This document shows positions 7,618 to 15,496 of a DNA stretch of 64,000 bases, piece by piece. The DNA is taken from positions 1 through 64,000 of the forward strand of contig CAKSEH010000001.1 in the NCBI GenBank assembly GCA_934446475.1, read 5' to 3'. Position numbers and translations under genes: made by a program. The notes beneath the pieces are model-generated. The model made no database searches. It was not told where the DNA came from and saw nothing but the letters and a program-made list of their open reading frames with translations. Source of the stretch: an uncultured Eubacteriales bacterium (GTDB taxonomy: Bacteria; Bacillota; Clostridia; Oscillospirales; Acutalibacteraceae). Position 1 is the first letter of the stretch; every line of letters starts with the position of its first letter.

Positions 7618-9213
7618 ATGGATAATAAAATGTTTTGTTTTCAATGTGAGCAGACTGCGGGTTGTGCTGGTTGTACCGGTAAAGCAGGCGTTTGCGGTAA
7701 AAGCGCTGATGTGGCGAAACTGCAGGATGAACTGACAGGCGCTCTTATAGGACTTGCAAGGGCAACTGTCAATTGTCCGAAAGTGAGTGCAAATGTATGG
7801 CGGTTAATAATCGAAGGATTGTTCACCACCATTACAAATGTAAACTTTAACGAGAAAACCGTTCGTGAATTTACCGAGCGGGTACACGCTGAAAAAGCAA
7901 AACTCGTACCCGGCTGCTCCGACTGTGCTTCTGCGTGCGGCCGAACCGATGATTACGATATGAAGAATGTCTGGAATGCCAAAGAGGATATTCGCAGTCT
8001 TAAATCACTTATTCTCTTTGGTATACGTGGTATGGCTGCCTATGCGCATCACGCTATGGTGCTGGGATATACCGACGAAGAAGTAAACGGTTTCTTTGCC
8101 AAAGCGCTCTTTTTTGTAGGCGAGGACCTTGGTATGAATGAACTGTTACCTATAGTTATGGAGGTCGGTGAGAAAAACCTTAAATGTATGGCGCTGCTTG
8201 ATAAAGCAAACACCGAAAGTTACGGTTCGCCCGTGCCCGTTACTGTTCCTCTTACTGTGGAAAAAGGACCGTTTATTGTTATCTCCGGTCACGACCTCCA
8301 CGATCTCAAACTGCTTTTGGAGCAAACAGAGGGTAAAGGCATCAATATTTATACTCACAGCGAAATGCTTCCCGCACACGGATATCCGGAGCTTAAAAAG
8401 TATGCGCATCTTAAGGGCAACTTCGGTACGGCGTGGCAGAATCAACAAAAAGAATTTTCCGAACTTCCGGCTCCGGTGCTGTTCACCACCAACTGTCTTA
8501 TGCCGCCTAAACCCGATTATGCCGACCGTGTATTCACCACAGCAGTGGTATCCTATCCGGGAATAACCCACATTGGAGATGATAAGGATTTCACACCGAT
8601 TATAGAGAAAGCTTTAGAGTTAGGCGGTTATCCCGAAGCCAAACTGTTTACCGGTATCAACGGCGGCAGCACGGTTATGACCGGTTTTGCAAGGAATACG
8701 GTGCTCGGAGTATCGGATAAAATAATTGAAGCAGTCAAGACAGGCGCAATCAAACATTTCTTCCTTGTCGCCGGTTGCGACGGCGCTCGTCCCGGCCGCA
8801 ACTACTACACAGAATTTGTAAAACAGACGCCTGACGATACAGTAGTATTGACTCTTGCCTGCGGAAAATACCGTTTTAACGACCTTGATCTCGGCACAAT
8901 AGGCGGTCTGCCCCGTCTGATGGATATAGGCCAGTGCAATGACGCTTACAGTGCTATTCAGATTGCCGTCGCACTTTCCGACGCATTCGGATGCGGTGTG
9001 AACGACCTGCCGCTGTCTATGGTACTTTCCTGGTACGAACAGAAAGCGGTGTGTATCCTGCTGACCTTGCTGCACCTGGGTATTAAAAACATCCGCCTCG
9101 GCCCCACTCTGCCGGCGTTTATTTCTCCCGGTGTACTAAAACACCTTGTGGAAAACTTCGGAATTGCCCCTATCACAACCCCCGAGGAAGACTTAAAACA
9201 ACTTTTGAAATAA
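7618..9213 (+). CDS. hcp: hybrid-cluster protein (hydroxylamine/NO reductase)
   Basis: 531-residue hybrid-cluster protein, a cytoplasmic enzyme with a 4Fe-4S cluster and an Fe-S-O hybrid cluster, linked to removal of hydroxylamine and nitric oxide. The N-terminal MFCFQCEQTAGCAGC and following VCGKS supply the cubane cysteines in the short spacing typical of anaerobes; later CSDCASACG, TTNCLMPP, VAGCDGARPGR and TLACGKYRFN supply hybrid-cluster ligands. The start at 7618 is preferred over an in-frame upstream start that overlaps the ferredoxin gene, because family homology begins there. Length is normal for the family. A terminator follows. Confidence 0.96.
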   Translation: MDNKMFCFQCEQTAGCAGCTGKAGVCGKSADVAKLQDELTGALIGLARATVNCPKVSANVWRLIIEGLFTTITNVNFNEKTVREFTERVHAEKAKLVPGCSDCASACGRTDDYDMKNVWNAKEDIRSLKSLILFGIRGMAAYAHHAMVLGYTDEEVNGFFAKALFFVGEDLGMNELLPIVMEVGEKNLKCMALLDKANTESYGSPVPVTVPLTVEKGPFIVISGHDLHDLKLLLEQTEGKGINIYTHSEMLPAHGYPELKKYAHLKGNFGTAWQNQQKEFSELPAPVLFTTNCLMPPKPDYADRVFTTAVVSYPGITHIGDDKDFTPIIEKALELGGYPEAKLFTGINGGSTVMTGFARNTVLGVSDKIIEAVKTGAIKHFFLVAGCDGARPGRNYYTEFVKQTPDDTVVLTLACGKYRFNDLDLGTIGGLPRLMDIGQCNDAYSAIQIAVALSDAFGCGVNDLPLSMVLSWYEQKAVCILLTLLHLGIKNIRLGPTLPAFISPGVLKHLVENFGIAPITTPEEDLKQLLK

Positions 9214-9272
9214 CGCTTTCACCGTAGATTTTGAAAACGCAAGATTGCTGTTTAAAAAATAAAAACTAACAC

Positions 9273-9315
9273 AAAAAGCCTTCGCATACATTTTATCGTT
9301 TGCGAATGCTTTTTT
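9273..9315 (+). terminator. terminator after hcp
   Basis: AAAAAGC-C-TTCGCA pairs with TGCGAA-T-GCTTTTT (one internal mismatch) and runs into a T-tract. It ends the ferredoxin-hcp transcript. Confidence 0.75.
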
Positions 9316-9371
9316 GTTTTTGTGACTTTCGGGTAAAATAACAAAGAAAAATATTCGGAGGTAACAAAAGA

Positions 9372-9521
9372 ATGAAAGGACGAATTATCACTGCAAAAAC
9401 GATTGCCGAATTTAAGGAACATCTTATCTTAAATGAAAGAAGTTCTGTAACGGTTGAAAAATATATCCGTGATGTAAAAGTATGCTTTTTACAATGCCCC
9501 TCTATCAAATATCTATTTTAA
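9372..9521 (+). pseudogene. 5' fragment of a tyrosine integrase
   Basis: After a good GGAGG site, an ATG opens a frame whose first 36 residues (MKGRIITAKTIAEFKEHLI..., then SSVTVEKYIRDVK) match the N-terminal SAM-like DNA-binding domain of XerC/D-type integrases. Around base 9480 the similarity stops and a toxin-like segment takes over in the +1 frame, so the integrase frame ends at TAA 9519-9521. The catalytic domain is missing. The piece supplies an intact translation start to whatever is joined to it. Confidence 0.75.
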
Positions 9522-9723
9522 CAATAAAAATGGTTGGTCAATTGGTGAAAACCGATTACCTTTTAAAATAAGTTACGGACTATATCCACATTATTATAGT
9601 ATTGACGAATCAGAATGGATGGCAAAATTTATATCTAGAAGGACTACCGTACCATACGATAATGGCTATCAAACCACGACAACAACAGTCGTATATTATA
9701 ATGTTGTATGGTCAAGAACATAG
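9481..9723 (+). pseudogene. unrecognised toxin-tip-like fragment joined to the integrase start
   Basis: An open segment of 80 residues (from YAFYNAPLSN to VVYYNVVWSRT) begins exactly where the integrase fragment ends but one base out of frame, with a TAA at 9475 just before it. It is rich in Tyr, Asn, Thr and Trp, like many secreted toxin C-termini, and is followed 19 bases later by a small gene with its own ribosome binding site. No family is recognised. Deleting one base at the junction would give a continuous integrase-tip fusion of about 116 residues, resembling the tnpV chimera at 4620. Confidence 0.5.
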
Positions 9724-9742
9724 ATGTCGGAGGAATACTTTT

Positions 9743-9982
9743 ATGACTAAAAATGAATTAACCAATAACAATTCTTATCTAATTGTTGACAATAATGGTG
9801 CTTTCCATAAAATATCTTATCGCAGTAATTTAATTAAGGAAATTTATAATATCAGTCCTACTTCCTATGATAAAATTTTAGAAAAACATCTTACAAATAC
9901 AGATGATATTAAGTGCATAAGAAAAATTGCGGAAATATTAGAAAAAGAGAATTGTGAATTTTATCAGCTGACAAGGCTTTAA
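9743..9982 (+). CDS. small hypothetical protein, putative immunity protein
   Basis: 79-residue soluble protein (MTKNELTNNNSYLIVDN...), Lys/Asn/Ile-rich with a predicted helical C-terminal half (IRKIAEILEKENCEFYQL). The ATG at 9743 is chosen because GGAGG lies 7 bases upstream; an in-frame start at 9602 only reads through the preceding toxin-like fragment in another frame. Position directly after a toxin-like tip and base composition more AT-rich than the core genes suggest an immunity gene, but no family is recognised. Confidence 0.55.
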   Translation: MTKNELTNNNSYLIVDNNGAFHKISYRSNLIKEIYNISPTSYDKILEKHLTNTDDIKCIRKIAEILEKENCEFYQLTRL

Positions 9983-10031
9983 TATCATAAAGCAAAAAAT
10001 TTCATCGGCTTGACCGAAAACTATTTATTTA

Positions 10032-10075
10032 AACACCACCACTGCAGATTTTTTCATTTCTGTAGTGGTAGTGTT
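10032..10075. terminator. 17-bp hairpin between convergent genes
   Basis: AACACCACCACTGCAGA (10032-10048) pairs over its full length, with two G-U pairs, with 10059-10075. It lies between the plus-strand small gene and the minus-strand dGTPase remnant and could terminate either; T-rich sequence lies in the loop rather than after it. Confidence 0.5.
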
Positions 10076-10118
10076 AATTGTGCCTTTATATGATTTTAAG
10101 CTTTTGCTGATACACCAT

Positions 10119-10448
10119 TTAAAAGTATTCATAACATTCGTCGATGCTTTCGGTAAGCGAATCGTCAATATGTAGGTTTTTACATATGTCAACAAAGTAA
10201 TCGTCTGTCATACTTGCAATAAAATCTACAACATTTTCATTTGAATCTACAATAATCCGTCTTGAGTCCTTGTCTCTGTAGCAATTACCTAAAACAGTGC
10301 CGGTTAAATGATGTTTAAACACGGGCAAATTATAGTTCTTGTTTTCGATATCATCGAGTAGTTTGTTGTATAGCCTCTCCATCAAAGGCTGAATAATATT
10401 ATAATAAGGTTTATTTAAACTTTCATCGCAATAAATTGTGAAATTTTC
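10119..10448 (-). pseudogene. C-terminal remnant of a dGTPase-like HD protein
   Basis: The open segment of about 109 residues (in-frame TAA at 10449-10451 upstream) reads as a protein interior rather than a new gene: there is no ribosome binding site before its only ATG. The end, VVDFIASMTDDYFVDI, matches the C-terminal signature of deoxyguanosinetriphosphate triphosphohydrolases, and PLMERLYNKLL fits the helix before it. The HD domain is missing. I read it as the tail of a deleted gene; the family call is by eye. Confidence 0.5.
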
Positions 10449-10471
10449 TTAACTTGAACACACCTAAGAAT

Positions 10472-11054
10472 TCAGTCGCTCAAAAACCGGAGCTGTTCAT
10501 CTGTATGGAACCAATGATCGCCGCCTTTCATAACCGTAACTGCTGCGCCGATGCTGCAGGCAAATTCGGATACCGCGTATCATAAGACGTAAAATTGTCA
10601 AGTTCACCATATAAAATATCGGTGGGGACATTCCACTTTATCGGGTGTTCACGCACATAACTTAAATAATCCCACGATAAAGTTTCGCCGAACTTTGTGA
10701 GGATTTCTTTTTTTAAAAAAGCTCGTCTTCCGTTACATTTGCCGATATCATCATATTTTTAATGAGTTTTTCCATATCAACAACCGGAGAAATAAGCATC
10801 GCTTTATCAAGCTGTTTCAGTGAAAGCGAATTCATCGCAAAAAATGCTCCTATACTGTTTGCAACTAAAACCGTGCTGTCGTATTTCTCTCTTAAGTCGT
10901 TAAAGAAATTCAGAAATTCATTCTTTGCATCCCACGGGGCAGTCGACTTATAATCAAATCCCATAACTTCAAATTCGGGGAATAACGGCTTATAAAACTC
11001 CGCCTCATCCGCATTGCCGCCTTTGCCGTGAACATAAACTGCCGCTTTTTTCAT
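10472..11054 (-). pseudogene. alpha/beta hydrolase with two frameshifts
   Basis: A serine hydrolase of about 190 residues can be rebuilt from three frame pieces. The first (11054 to about 10713) holds VYVHGKGG and the nucleophile elbow VANSIGAFF. It ends at a T6A7 run, where a 1-base shift continues into a second piece with WNVPTDILYGELDNFTSYDT (acid Asp). A second shift near CGCGGTATCC restores TVSEFACS and the catalytic-His stretch GGDHWFHTDEQ, ending at a stop at 10472. All three catalytic residues survive, so the damage is recent or reflects sequencing error. It would be the last gene of the tetR operon. Confidence 0.8.
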
Positions 11055-11075
11055 AATTGCGCCTTTTAAACCTTT

Positions 11076-11489
11076 TTAATGAATAATGATCCTCGAAATT
11101 TCCATTGTAAGTATTTTAAGTAAAGTGCCGCCGGACATTATATAAAACCATATCTGTCTTGTGTACTGAGACTTAGCTATAGGAGTTGCTATCGCCGCCG
11201 AAACTATAAGAAAAGCTCCTACAGCGCCTACGATAGTTGGTATACTTACAAGTGAAAAAATGCCCGGAGCGCAGCTGCCGTCAATTGTGTTCTGAATAGT
11301 TTTATCCAGGCCGTCTCTTGTTGCGGCAAAACAGCATACTACAAGCCCGAAAATAAAAAGGAACATACTCCTGCGGCCCCAAAAGCGGATATCCGAACTG
11401 TTAATTACATTATAACCGATAAATCCCAACAGACCGAGTATCATAATTGTTGTAGCTGCCGTTACGGCATTTCCGAAATAAAGTTTCAT
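11076..11489 (-). CDS. small four-helix membrane protein of unknown function
   Basis: 137-residue integral membrane protein with four hydrophobic stretches: about 5-27, 43-62, 75-105 and 112-135. The start at 11489 has a GGAGG site; the longer frame begins inside it. There are two cysteines in the second segment (VVCCF) and one before the third. No family is recognised. It lies between tetR and the alpha/beta hydrolase on the same strand and is presumably co-transcribed with them and controlled by the TetR protein. Confidence 0.75.
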   Translation of the reverse strand: MKLYFGNAVTAATTIMILGLLGFIGYNVINSSDIRFWGRRSMFLFIFGLVVCCFAATRDGLDKTIQNTIDGSCAPGIFSLVSIPTIVGAVGAFLIVSAAIATPIAKSQYTRQIWFYIMSGGTLLKILTMEISRIIIH

Positions 11490-11512
11490 AATATATCCTC
11501 CGTAAAACAAAT

Positions 11513-12148
11513 TTACTTTCTGCCTGACTTTGCATTAAAAGTTTTATAAAAAAGTCTTATGTGGCTATCAAGTTTTGCTAAGCATTCCTCTTCTTTTTCG
11601 GGTTGGCGGTCGCAAATACCTATCAGGGTTATAACAGGCGCTACATACATCATAGCGAGCGCATCGGGGTCCTCCTCCGCTATCTCACCGAGATTTATCA
11701 GACTGCTAAACAGTTTTGCGTGATATTCGGTTAAGCGCTGCACATAACGCCTTGTATACAGTTCCGCAAGCTTCGGCGAACGGAATTGTTCAATGGTCAT
11801 CATTCTGCGAAAGCGGCTTATAGTCTCGTTATGAAGAGAATAATCGAATATCTGACGCACCTTTGATATCAAAAACTCTTCGGATATTTCTGTGAACACT
11901 GATATATCTTCAGCGGCATTCTGCACGTGGATGTCAATTTTATCAGTGTATTCCTCATATTCTGCGGCAGTATTTTCCACAATAGCTTCAAAAATCGCTT
12001 GTTTGCCTTGATAGTGATTATAAAGAGACGGAGCCTTTATGCCCACTGCCTTTGCAATTTCATCTACGCTTACGGAATCGTATCCTTTCAGTGAAAAGAG
12101 CTCAAGAGCCTTCTCGAGAATTATTTGTTTTGTGGTTTCCTGTTTCAT
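11513..12148 (-). CDS. TetR/AcrR-family repressor
   Basis: 211-residue TetR-type repressor. The N-terminal HTH is clear: ILEKALELFSLKGYDSVSV then DEIAKAVGIKAPSLYNHYQGK (about 9-50). The C-terminal ligand domain is unlike any I can name, so the inducer is unknown. It is the first gene of an operon with a membrane protein and a broken hydrolase. A perfect promoter (TTGACA-N17-TATAAT) lies upstream, and a perfect 7-base palindrome covers the transcription start, so it very probably represses itself. Confidence 0.92.
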   Translation of the reverse strand: MKQETTKQIILEKALELFSLKGYDSVSVDEIAKAVGIKAPSLYNHYQGKQAIFEAIVENTAAEYEEYTDKIDIHVQNAAEDISVFTEISEEFLISKVRQIFDYSLHNETISRFRRMMTIEQFRSPKLAELYTRRYVQRLTEYHAKLFSSLINLGEIAEEDPDALAMMYVAPVITLIGICDRQPEKEEECLAKLDSHIRLFYKTFNAKSGRK

Positions 12149-12160
12149 AGAACACCTCGC

Positions 12161-12180
12161 TAACTAATATTCGTTAGTTA
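12161..12180. promoter_or_regulatory. TetR operator palindrome
   Basis: TAACTAA-N6-TTAGTTA is a perfect dyad placed just downstream of the tetR -10 box, where a bound repressor would block transcription. Size and layout fit a TetR dimer site. Confidence 0.75.
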
Positions 12181-12182
12181 TT

Positions 12183-12211
12183 ATTATATACAAAAGCTTC
12201 TCCCCTGTCAA
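12183..12211 (-). promoter_or_regulatory. sigma-A promoter of the tetR operon
   Basis: Read on the minus strand, TTGACA (12206-12211) and TATAAT (12183-12188) are separated by 17 bases, both perfect consensus boxes. Confidence 0.85.
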
Positions 12212-12246
12212 TAGATTTTTAAAATATACAGGTATAAAATTTAATC

Positions 12247-12275
12247 TTGTAAAATGCGACAGAATTTGATATAAT
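12247..12275 (+). promoter_or_regulatory. promoter of the DivIVA-like gene
   Basis: TTGTAA (12247-12252), 17-base spacer, TATAAT (12270-12275), 35 bases before the start codon. Confidence 0.7.
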
Positions 12276-12310
12276 TGTCAAAAGATGATTTTATGGGAGA
12301 ATGATAAAAG

Positions 12311-12841
12311 ATGTCCGTGGGGTTTCGCAAAAGTCTTTTCGGTTTTAACAGCGAAGATGTTTTGAAATATATTGAAAAAACACACCGTTCATTTGCGGAA
12401 AAAGAAGAAAAGCTTAAGCTTCAAATAAATGATCTGAGTTCGCAGCTCGATGAACTGAAGGCGCAAAAAGAGAATTTGGCAGATGAACTTGATAAAATCG
12501 AGGCTCAGAAAGCGGAAATTGAGCAGTTATCCGAAAGCGTAGGTAAGTTATACCTTGTAGCGCAGACAAGCGCAAAATCTATGATAGACAGCACTAAAGA
12601 GAATTGTGAAATAAGCGAAAATGAGGTTTCGAAAAACATTGCCGCCGTTTCAAATGCGCAGGAATCCTTAAATCAACTTAAAACCGATATCCAAAAAACA
12701 GCGAATGATTTTTCGGCAGAGGTTGCAAGGCTTATATCCGAGCTTGATAAAACTAAAAATCAAATAAACGAAAATATATCAAAAGCAAAAGAATCTGCTG
12801 TTGATTTTGAAGAAAGCTACGCTAAAATAACTAACGGCTGA
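12311..12841 (+). CDS. DivIVA-like coiled-coil protein
   Basis: 176-residue, mostly helical protein. The N-terminus FRKSLFGFNSEDVLKYIEK resembles the membrane-binding start of DivIVA-type proteins, and residues 25-75 form a heptad-rich coiled coil (LKLQINDLSSQLDELKAQ). A second helical stretch covers about 100-170. It is monocistronic, with its own promoter and terminator, and divergent from tetR. A role at the cell pole or septum is possible but not shown; it is shorter than typical DivIVA. Confidence 0.7.
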   Translation: MSVGFRKSLFGFNSEDVLKYIEKTHRSFAEKEEKLKLQINDLSSQLDELKAQKENLADELDKIEAQKAEIEQLSESVGKLYLVAQTSAKSMIDSTKENCEISENEVSKNIAAVSNAQESLNQLKTDIQKTANDFSAEVARLISELDKTKNQINENISKAKESAVDFEESYAKITNG

Positions 12842-12876
12842 GCAACTTACAATTTAATAAACATTCTGTATAACCG

Positions 12877-12910
12877 CAACCGCCCGTTTTATGGGTGGTT
12901 GTTTCTTTTT
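12877..12910 (+). terminator. terminator of the DivIVA-like gene
   Basis: CAACCGCCC pairs with GGGTGGTTG (one G-U) around a 7-base loop and is followed by TTTCTTTTT. Confidence 0.8.
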
Positions 12911-12940
12911 GACTTTCAGTCTTTAATCTGACAAAGCATT

Positions 12941-12982
12941 CAAAATAAATACCCGCACCTTTCGGTGCAGGTATTTATTTTG
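12941..12982. terminator. long hairpin terminating the ABC ATPase gene
   Basis: A 19-base arm (12941-12959) pairs with 12964-12982 with one mismatch around TTTC; A/T-rich flanks give a T-tract on both strands. It lies between convergent genes and mainly serves the minus-strand ATPase. Confidence 0.8.
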
Positions 12983-13004
12983 AATTTAAAGGTTTTTCTG
13001 CTTA

Positions 13005-14147
13005 TCAGTTTGTAATTGTAAGCTCGCTGTCCTTATCAAAAATATGAATCTTAGCTGTCTCAATAGCTATCTTGATTCTGTCTCCCGGCTTAGCGGTTGA
13101 CTCAGGAGCAACACGGGCATTGATCGTCTGATTCTCGCAATTCATATAAAGATATGTTTCAGCACCCATAAGTTCGGTTACTTCAACATCTGCTTCTACA
13201 ATACCGTCAGGGTTAGCAGCAACAAGCTCCGGTTCGTCGTGAACATCCTCAGGACGAATACCCATTATAACTTCCTTGCCTGCATATGCTTCAAGGCAAT
13301 TATCCTTATTCTTTGATTCGGGAAGCTTTATCTTATATTTTACGCCGGCTCTTGTCTTGGTATCCTCGGAACCGAACTCAACAAAATAATCCTTACCTTC
13401 TTTTAAAAGAACAGCCTCAATAAAGTTCATCTGCGGAGAACCGATAAATCCTGCGACAAAGAGATTGCAAGGATACAGATAAAGGTTCTGCGGAGTGTCA
13501 ACCTGCTGAATAAGACCGCTCTTCATAACTACGATACGGGTACCCATTGTCATAGCTTCGGTCTGGTCGTGAGTAACGTAAATAAAGGTTGTTCCGAGTC
13601 TCTGATGGAGCTTTGATATTTCGGTACGCATCTGCGCACGAAGCTTTGCATCAAGGTTTGAAAGCGGCTCATCGAGCAAGAATACCTTAGGTTCACGGAC
13701 TATAGCACGACCGAGCGCAACACGCTGACGCTGACCGCCCGAAAGAGCCTTAGGTTTACGCTCAAGAAGATGTTCTATATCAAGAATTCTTGCTGCTTCT
13801 TCAACACGGCGCTTGATTTCATCCTTTGAGGTCTTTCTGAGTTTAAGACCGAACGCCATATTATCGAATACTGTCATATGAGGATAAAGAGCGTAGTTCT
13901 GGAAAACCATTGCTATATCTCTGTCCTTAGGGGCAACATCGTTTACCAAACGGTCGCCGATGTAAATTTCACCGTCCGATATTTCTTCAAGACCCGCAAC
14001 CATACGGAGAGTTGTTGACTTACCGCATCCGGAAGGACCTACAAGAATTATAAATTCCTTATCTTTGATTTCAAGGTTAAAATCCGAAACTGCGGTTACG
14101 CCGCCGGGATACCTTTTGTACACATTACGAAGTGACAGACTTGCCAT
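13005..14147 (-). CDS. ugpC: sugar ABC transporter ATPase, MsmX/UgpC type
   Basis: 380-residue ATP-binding subunit of carbohydrate ABC importers (MalK/UgpC/MsmX group). Seen: Walker A GPSGCGKST (37-45), Q-loop VFQNYALYPH, signature LSGGQ (135-139), Walker B FLLDEP (156-161), switch VTHDQ (191-195), and a C-terminal TOBE/regulatory domain from about 235. AGGAGG precedes the ATG, and a TATAAT lies upstream at 14187-14192. No permease or binding protein is adjacent, so it probably is the shared ATPase that energises several sugar importers encoded elsewhere, as MsmX does in Bacillus. Confidence 0.93.
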   Translation of the reverse strand: MASLSLRNVYKRYPGGVTAVSDFNLEIKDKEFIILVGPSGCGKSTTLRMVAGLEEISDGEIYIGDRLVNDVAPKDRDIAMVFQNYALYPHMTVFDNMAFGLKLRKTSKDEIKRRVEEAARILDIEHLLERKPKALSGGQRQRVALGRAIVREPKVFLLDEPLSNLDAKLRAQMRTEISKLHQRLGTTFIYVTHDQTEAMTMGTRIVVMKSGLIQQVDTPQNLYLYPCNLFVAGFIGSPQMNFIEAVLLKEGKDYFVEFGSEDTKTRAGVKYKIKLPESKNKDNCLEAYAGKEVIMGIRPEDVHDEPELVAANPDGIVEADVEVTELMGAETYLYMNCENQTINARVAPESTAKPGDRIKIAIETAKIHIFDKDSELTITN

Positions 14148-14302
14148 TTTTTATGAGACCTCCTGAAATGATTTGTCATCCTCAGTATTATACCAAAATA
14201 GGAGCAATATTTCCATAATTAATTCCTACAATGTTATATTATGCATTTTGTTTAAATTGCATACGAAAATTAAAATTAAATATTGAAAGCCTTTATTCGG
14301 TT

Positions 14303-15013
14303 CTATACGGCCAAAGCGCACTGTGCTTCTTCGCAGCTTAACTCAATGCACTCCCCTTCCTTTAGGTATTCCGGAATAACAAGCTTCCCTATTTTTATTC
14401 TTTTTAAATCAACGACTCCGAGACCGACTGTTCCGAACATTCTTTTGATCTGGTGGTATTTGCCCTCTGTTATGATTATTCTCGCCTTATTTTCCCCTAT
14501 TCGTTCAAGAATTGCTCTTTTACACACGGTGCCGTCTGCAAGAATTGTTCCTTTTGCGAACGACTCTATCATAGATTGTGTAACATCACCGTCCAGAACA
14601 GCCTCATAAACCTTTTGAACAGATTTTGAGGGACTTATACAGTTATGCGAAAATACACCGTCATCAGTAAGCAAAATCAATCCCGTAGTATCCTTATCAA
14701 GCCTGCCGACAGGCGCAAGTTCACGCCTTTTAAGCTCGTCCGGAACAAGATCGACAACTGTTTTTCTTGATTTGTCCTCACTTGCCGAAAGCACGCCTTT
14801 AGGCTTATTCATAAGAATATAAATATATTTTTTATATTCTATATTTTCGCCTTTAAACACAACGCTTGAAGAGTCGGGATCTATCGTAAACGAGGGGTCG
14901 AAAACAGATATGCCGTCAACATAAAGTCCGGTTTTCCTGATTATATTCCGTGCCTCGCTGCGGCTAAAGCCCTTTTGCGCAGAAAGAAATTTATCAAGTC
15001 TTTGTTTTTCCAT
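14303..15013 (-). CDS. 16S rRNA pseudouridine synthase, RsuA/RluB family
   Basis: 236-residue enzyme that converts a uridine in rRNA to pseudouridine. An N-terminal S4 RNA-binding domain (RLDKFLSAQ to LYVDG, 5-34) is followed by the RsuA-type catalytic domain with NKPKGVLSA (69-77) and the active-site GRLDKDTTGL (Asp106). Family features favour the RsuA small-subunit target, but RluB-type is possible. The ATG at 15013 begins 1 base after the stop of the upstream gene and lacks its own strong ribosome binding site, so translation is coupled; the longer frame upstream overlaps that gene. Confidence 0.9.
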   Translation of the reverse strand: MEKQRLDKFLSAQKGFSRSEARNIIRKTGLYVDGISVFDPSFTIDPDSSSVVFKGENIEYKKYIYILMNKPKGVLSASEDKSRKTVVDLVPDELKRRELAPVGRLDKDTTGLILLTDDGVFSHNCISPSKSVQKVYEAVLDGDVTQSMIESFAKGTILADGTVCKRAILERIGENKARIIITEGKYHQIKRMFGTVGLGVVDLKRIKIGKLVIPEYLKEGECIELSCEEAQCALAV

Positions 15014-15014
15014 T

Positions 15015-15455
15015 TTATTTTTTAAGGGGAAGCATAAATCCGTCAAGCGATACAGAGGATATGTCTCCGCCTATTATTTTACCTCCGCAAACTATCAAAT
15101 TTGCTTCGCAATCGGCTCCCTTTGCAGCATTAAAGTTTATAACCTTATATTTATAAATCGTGATTTTACAGCCTTTATAAGGCGAGAGGTCAAAACCTGC
15201 CTTCTGCTGAAGCTTATTGTAATTTTCATAAACCTGAGAAAATTCCACAGGAACGGTCGTTTCCTTTTCGAGAATACATTCTTCTTTAACATCGCATCCT
15301 ATCGACGACAAAAAATGCACTCTTTGCGAATTATCGTTTCCGGCAATCGCATAAACGGATGATGACATAGTTTCGCTCAAAACAAGAACGGCAACAGCTA
15401 AAATCAGAACTATCGACAAAAGGCCGGAACGGTTTAAAATACGGTAAATTTTCAT
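15015..15455 (-). CDS. DUF4830-like membrane-anchored protein
   Basis: 146-residue protein with one N-terminal hydrophobic segment (about 9-30) and an extracytoplasmic domain. The pattern RVHFLSSIGCDV, VPVEFSQVYENYNKLQQ and GFDLSPYKGC fits the DUF4830 family, known only as a small Firmicutes domain. It lies between ispF and the pseudouridine synthase on the same strand; the link to either is not obvious. Function unknown. Confidence 0.75.
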   Translation of the reverse strand: MKIYRILNRSGLLSIVLILAVAVLVLSETMSSSVYAIAGNDNSQRVHFLSSIGCDVKEECILEKETTVPVEFSQVYENYNKLQQKAGFDLSPYKGCKITIYKYKVINFNAAKGADCEANLIVCGGKIIGGDISSVSLDGFMLPLKK

Positions 15456-15496
15456 TTAAAGCACCCTTATATTTTACGGCGCAAAAAGAAATATTA

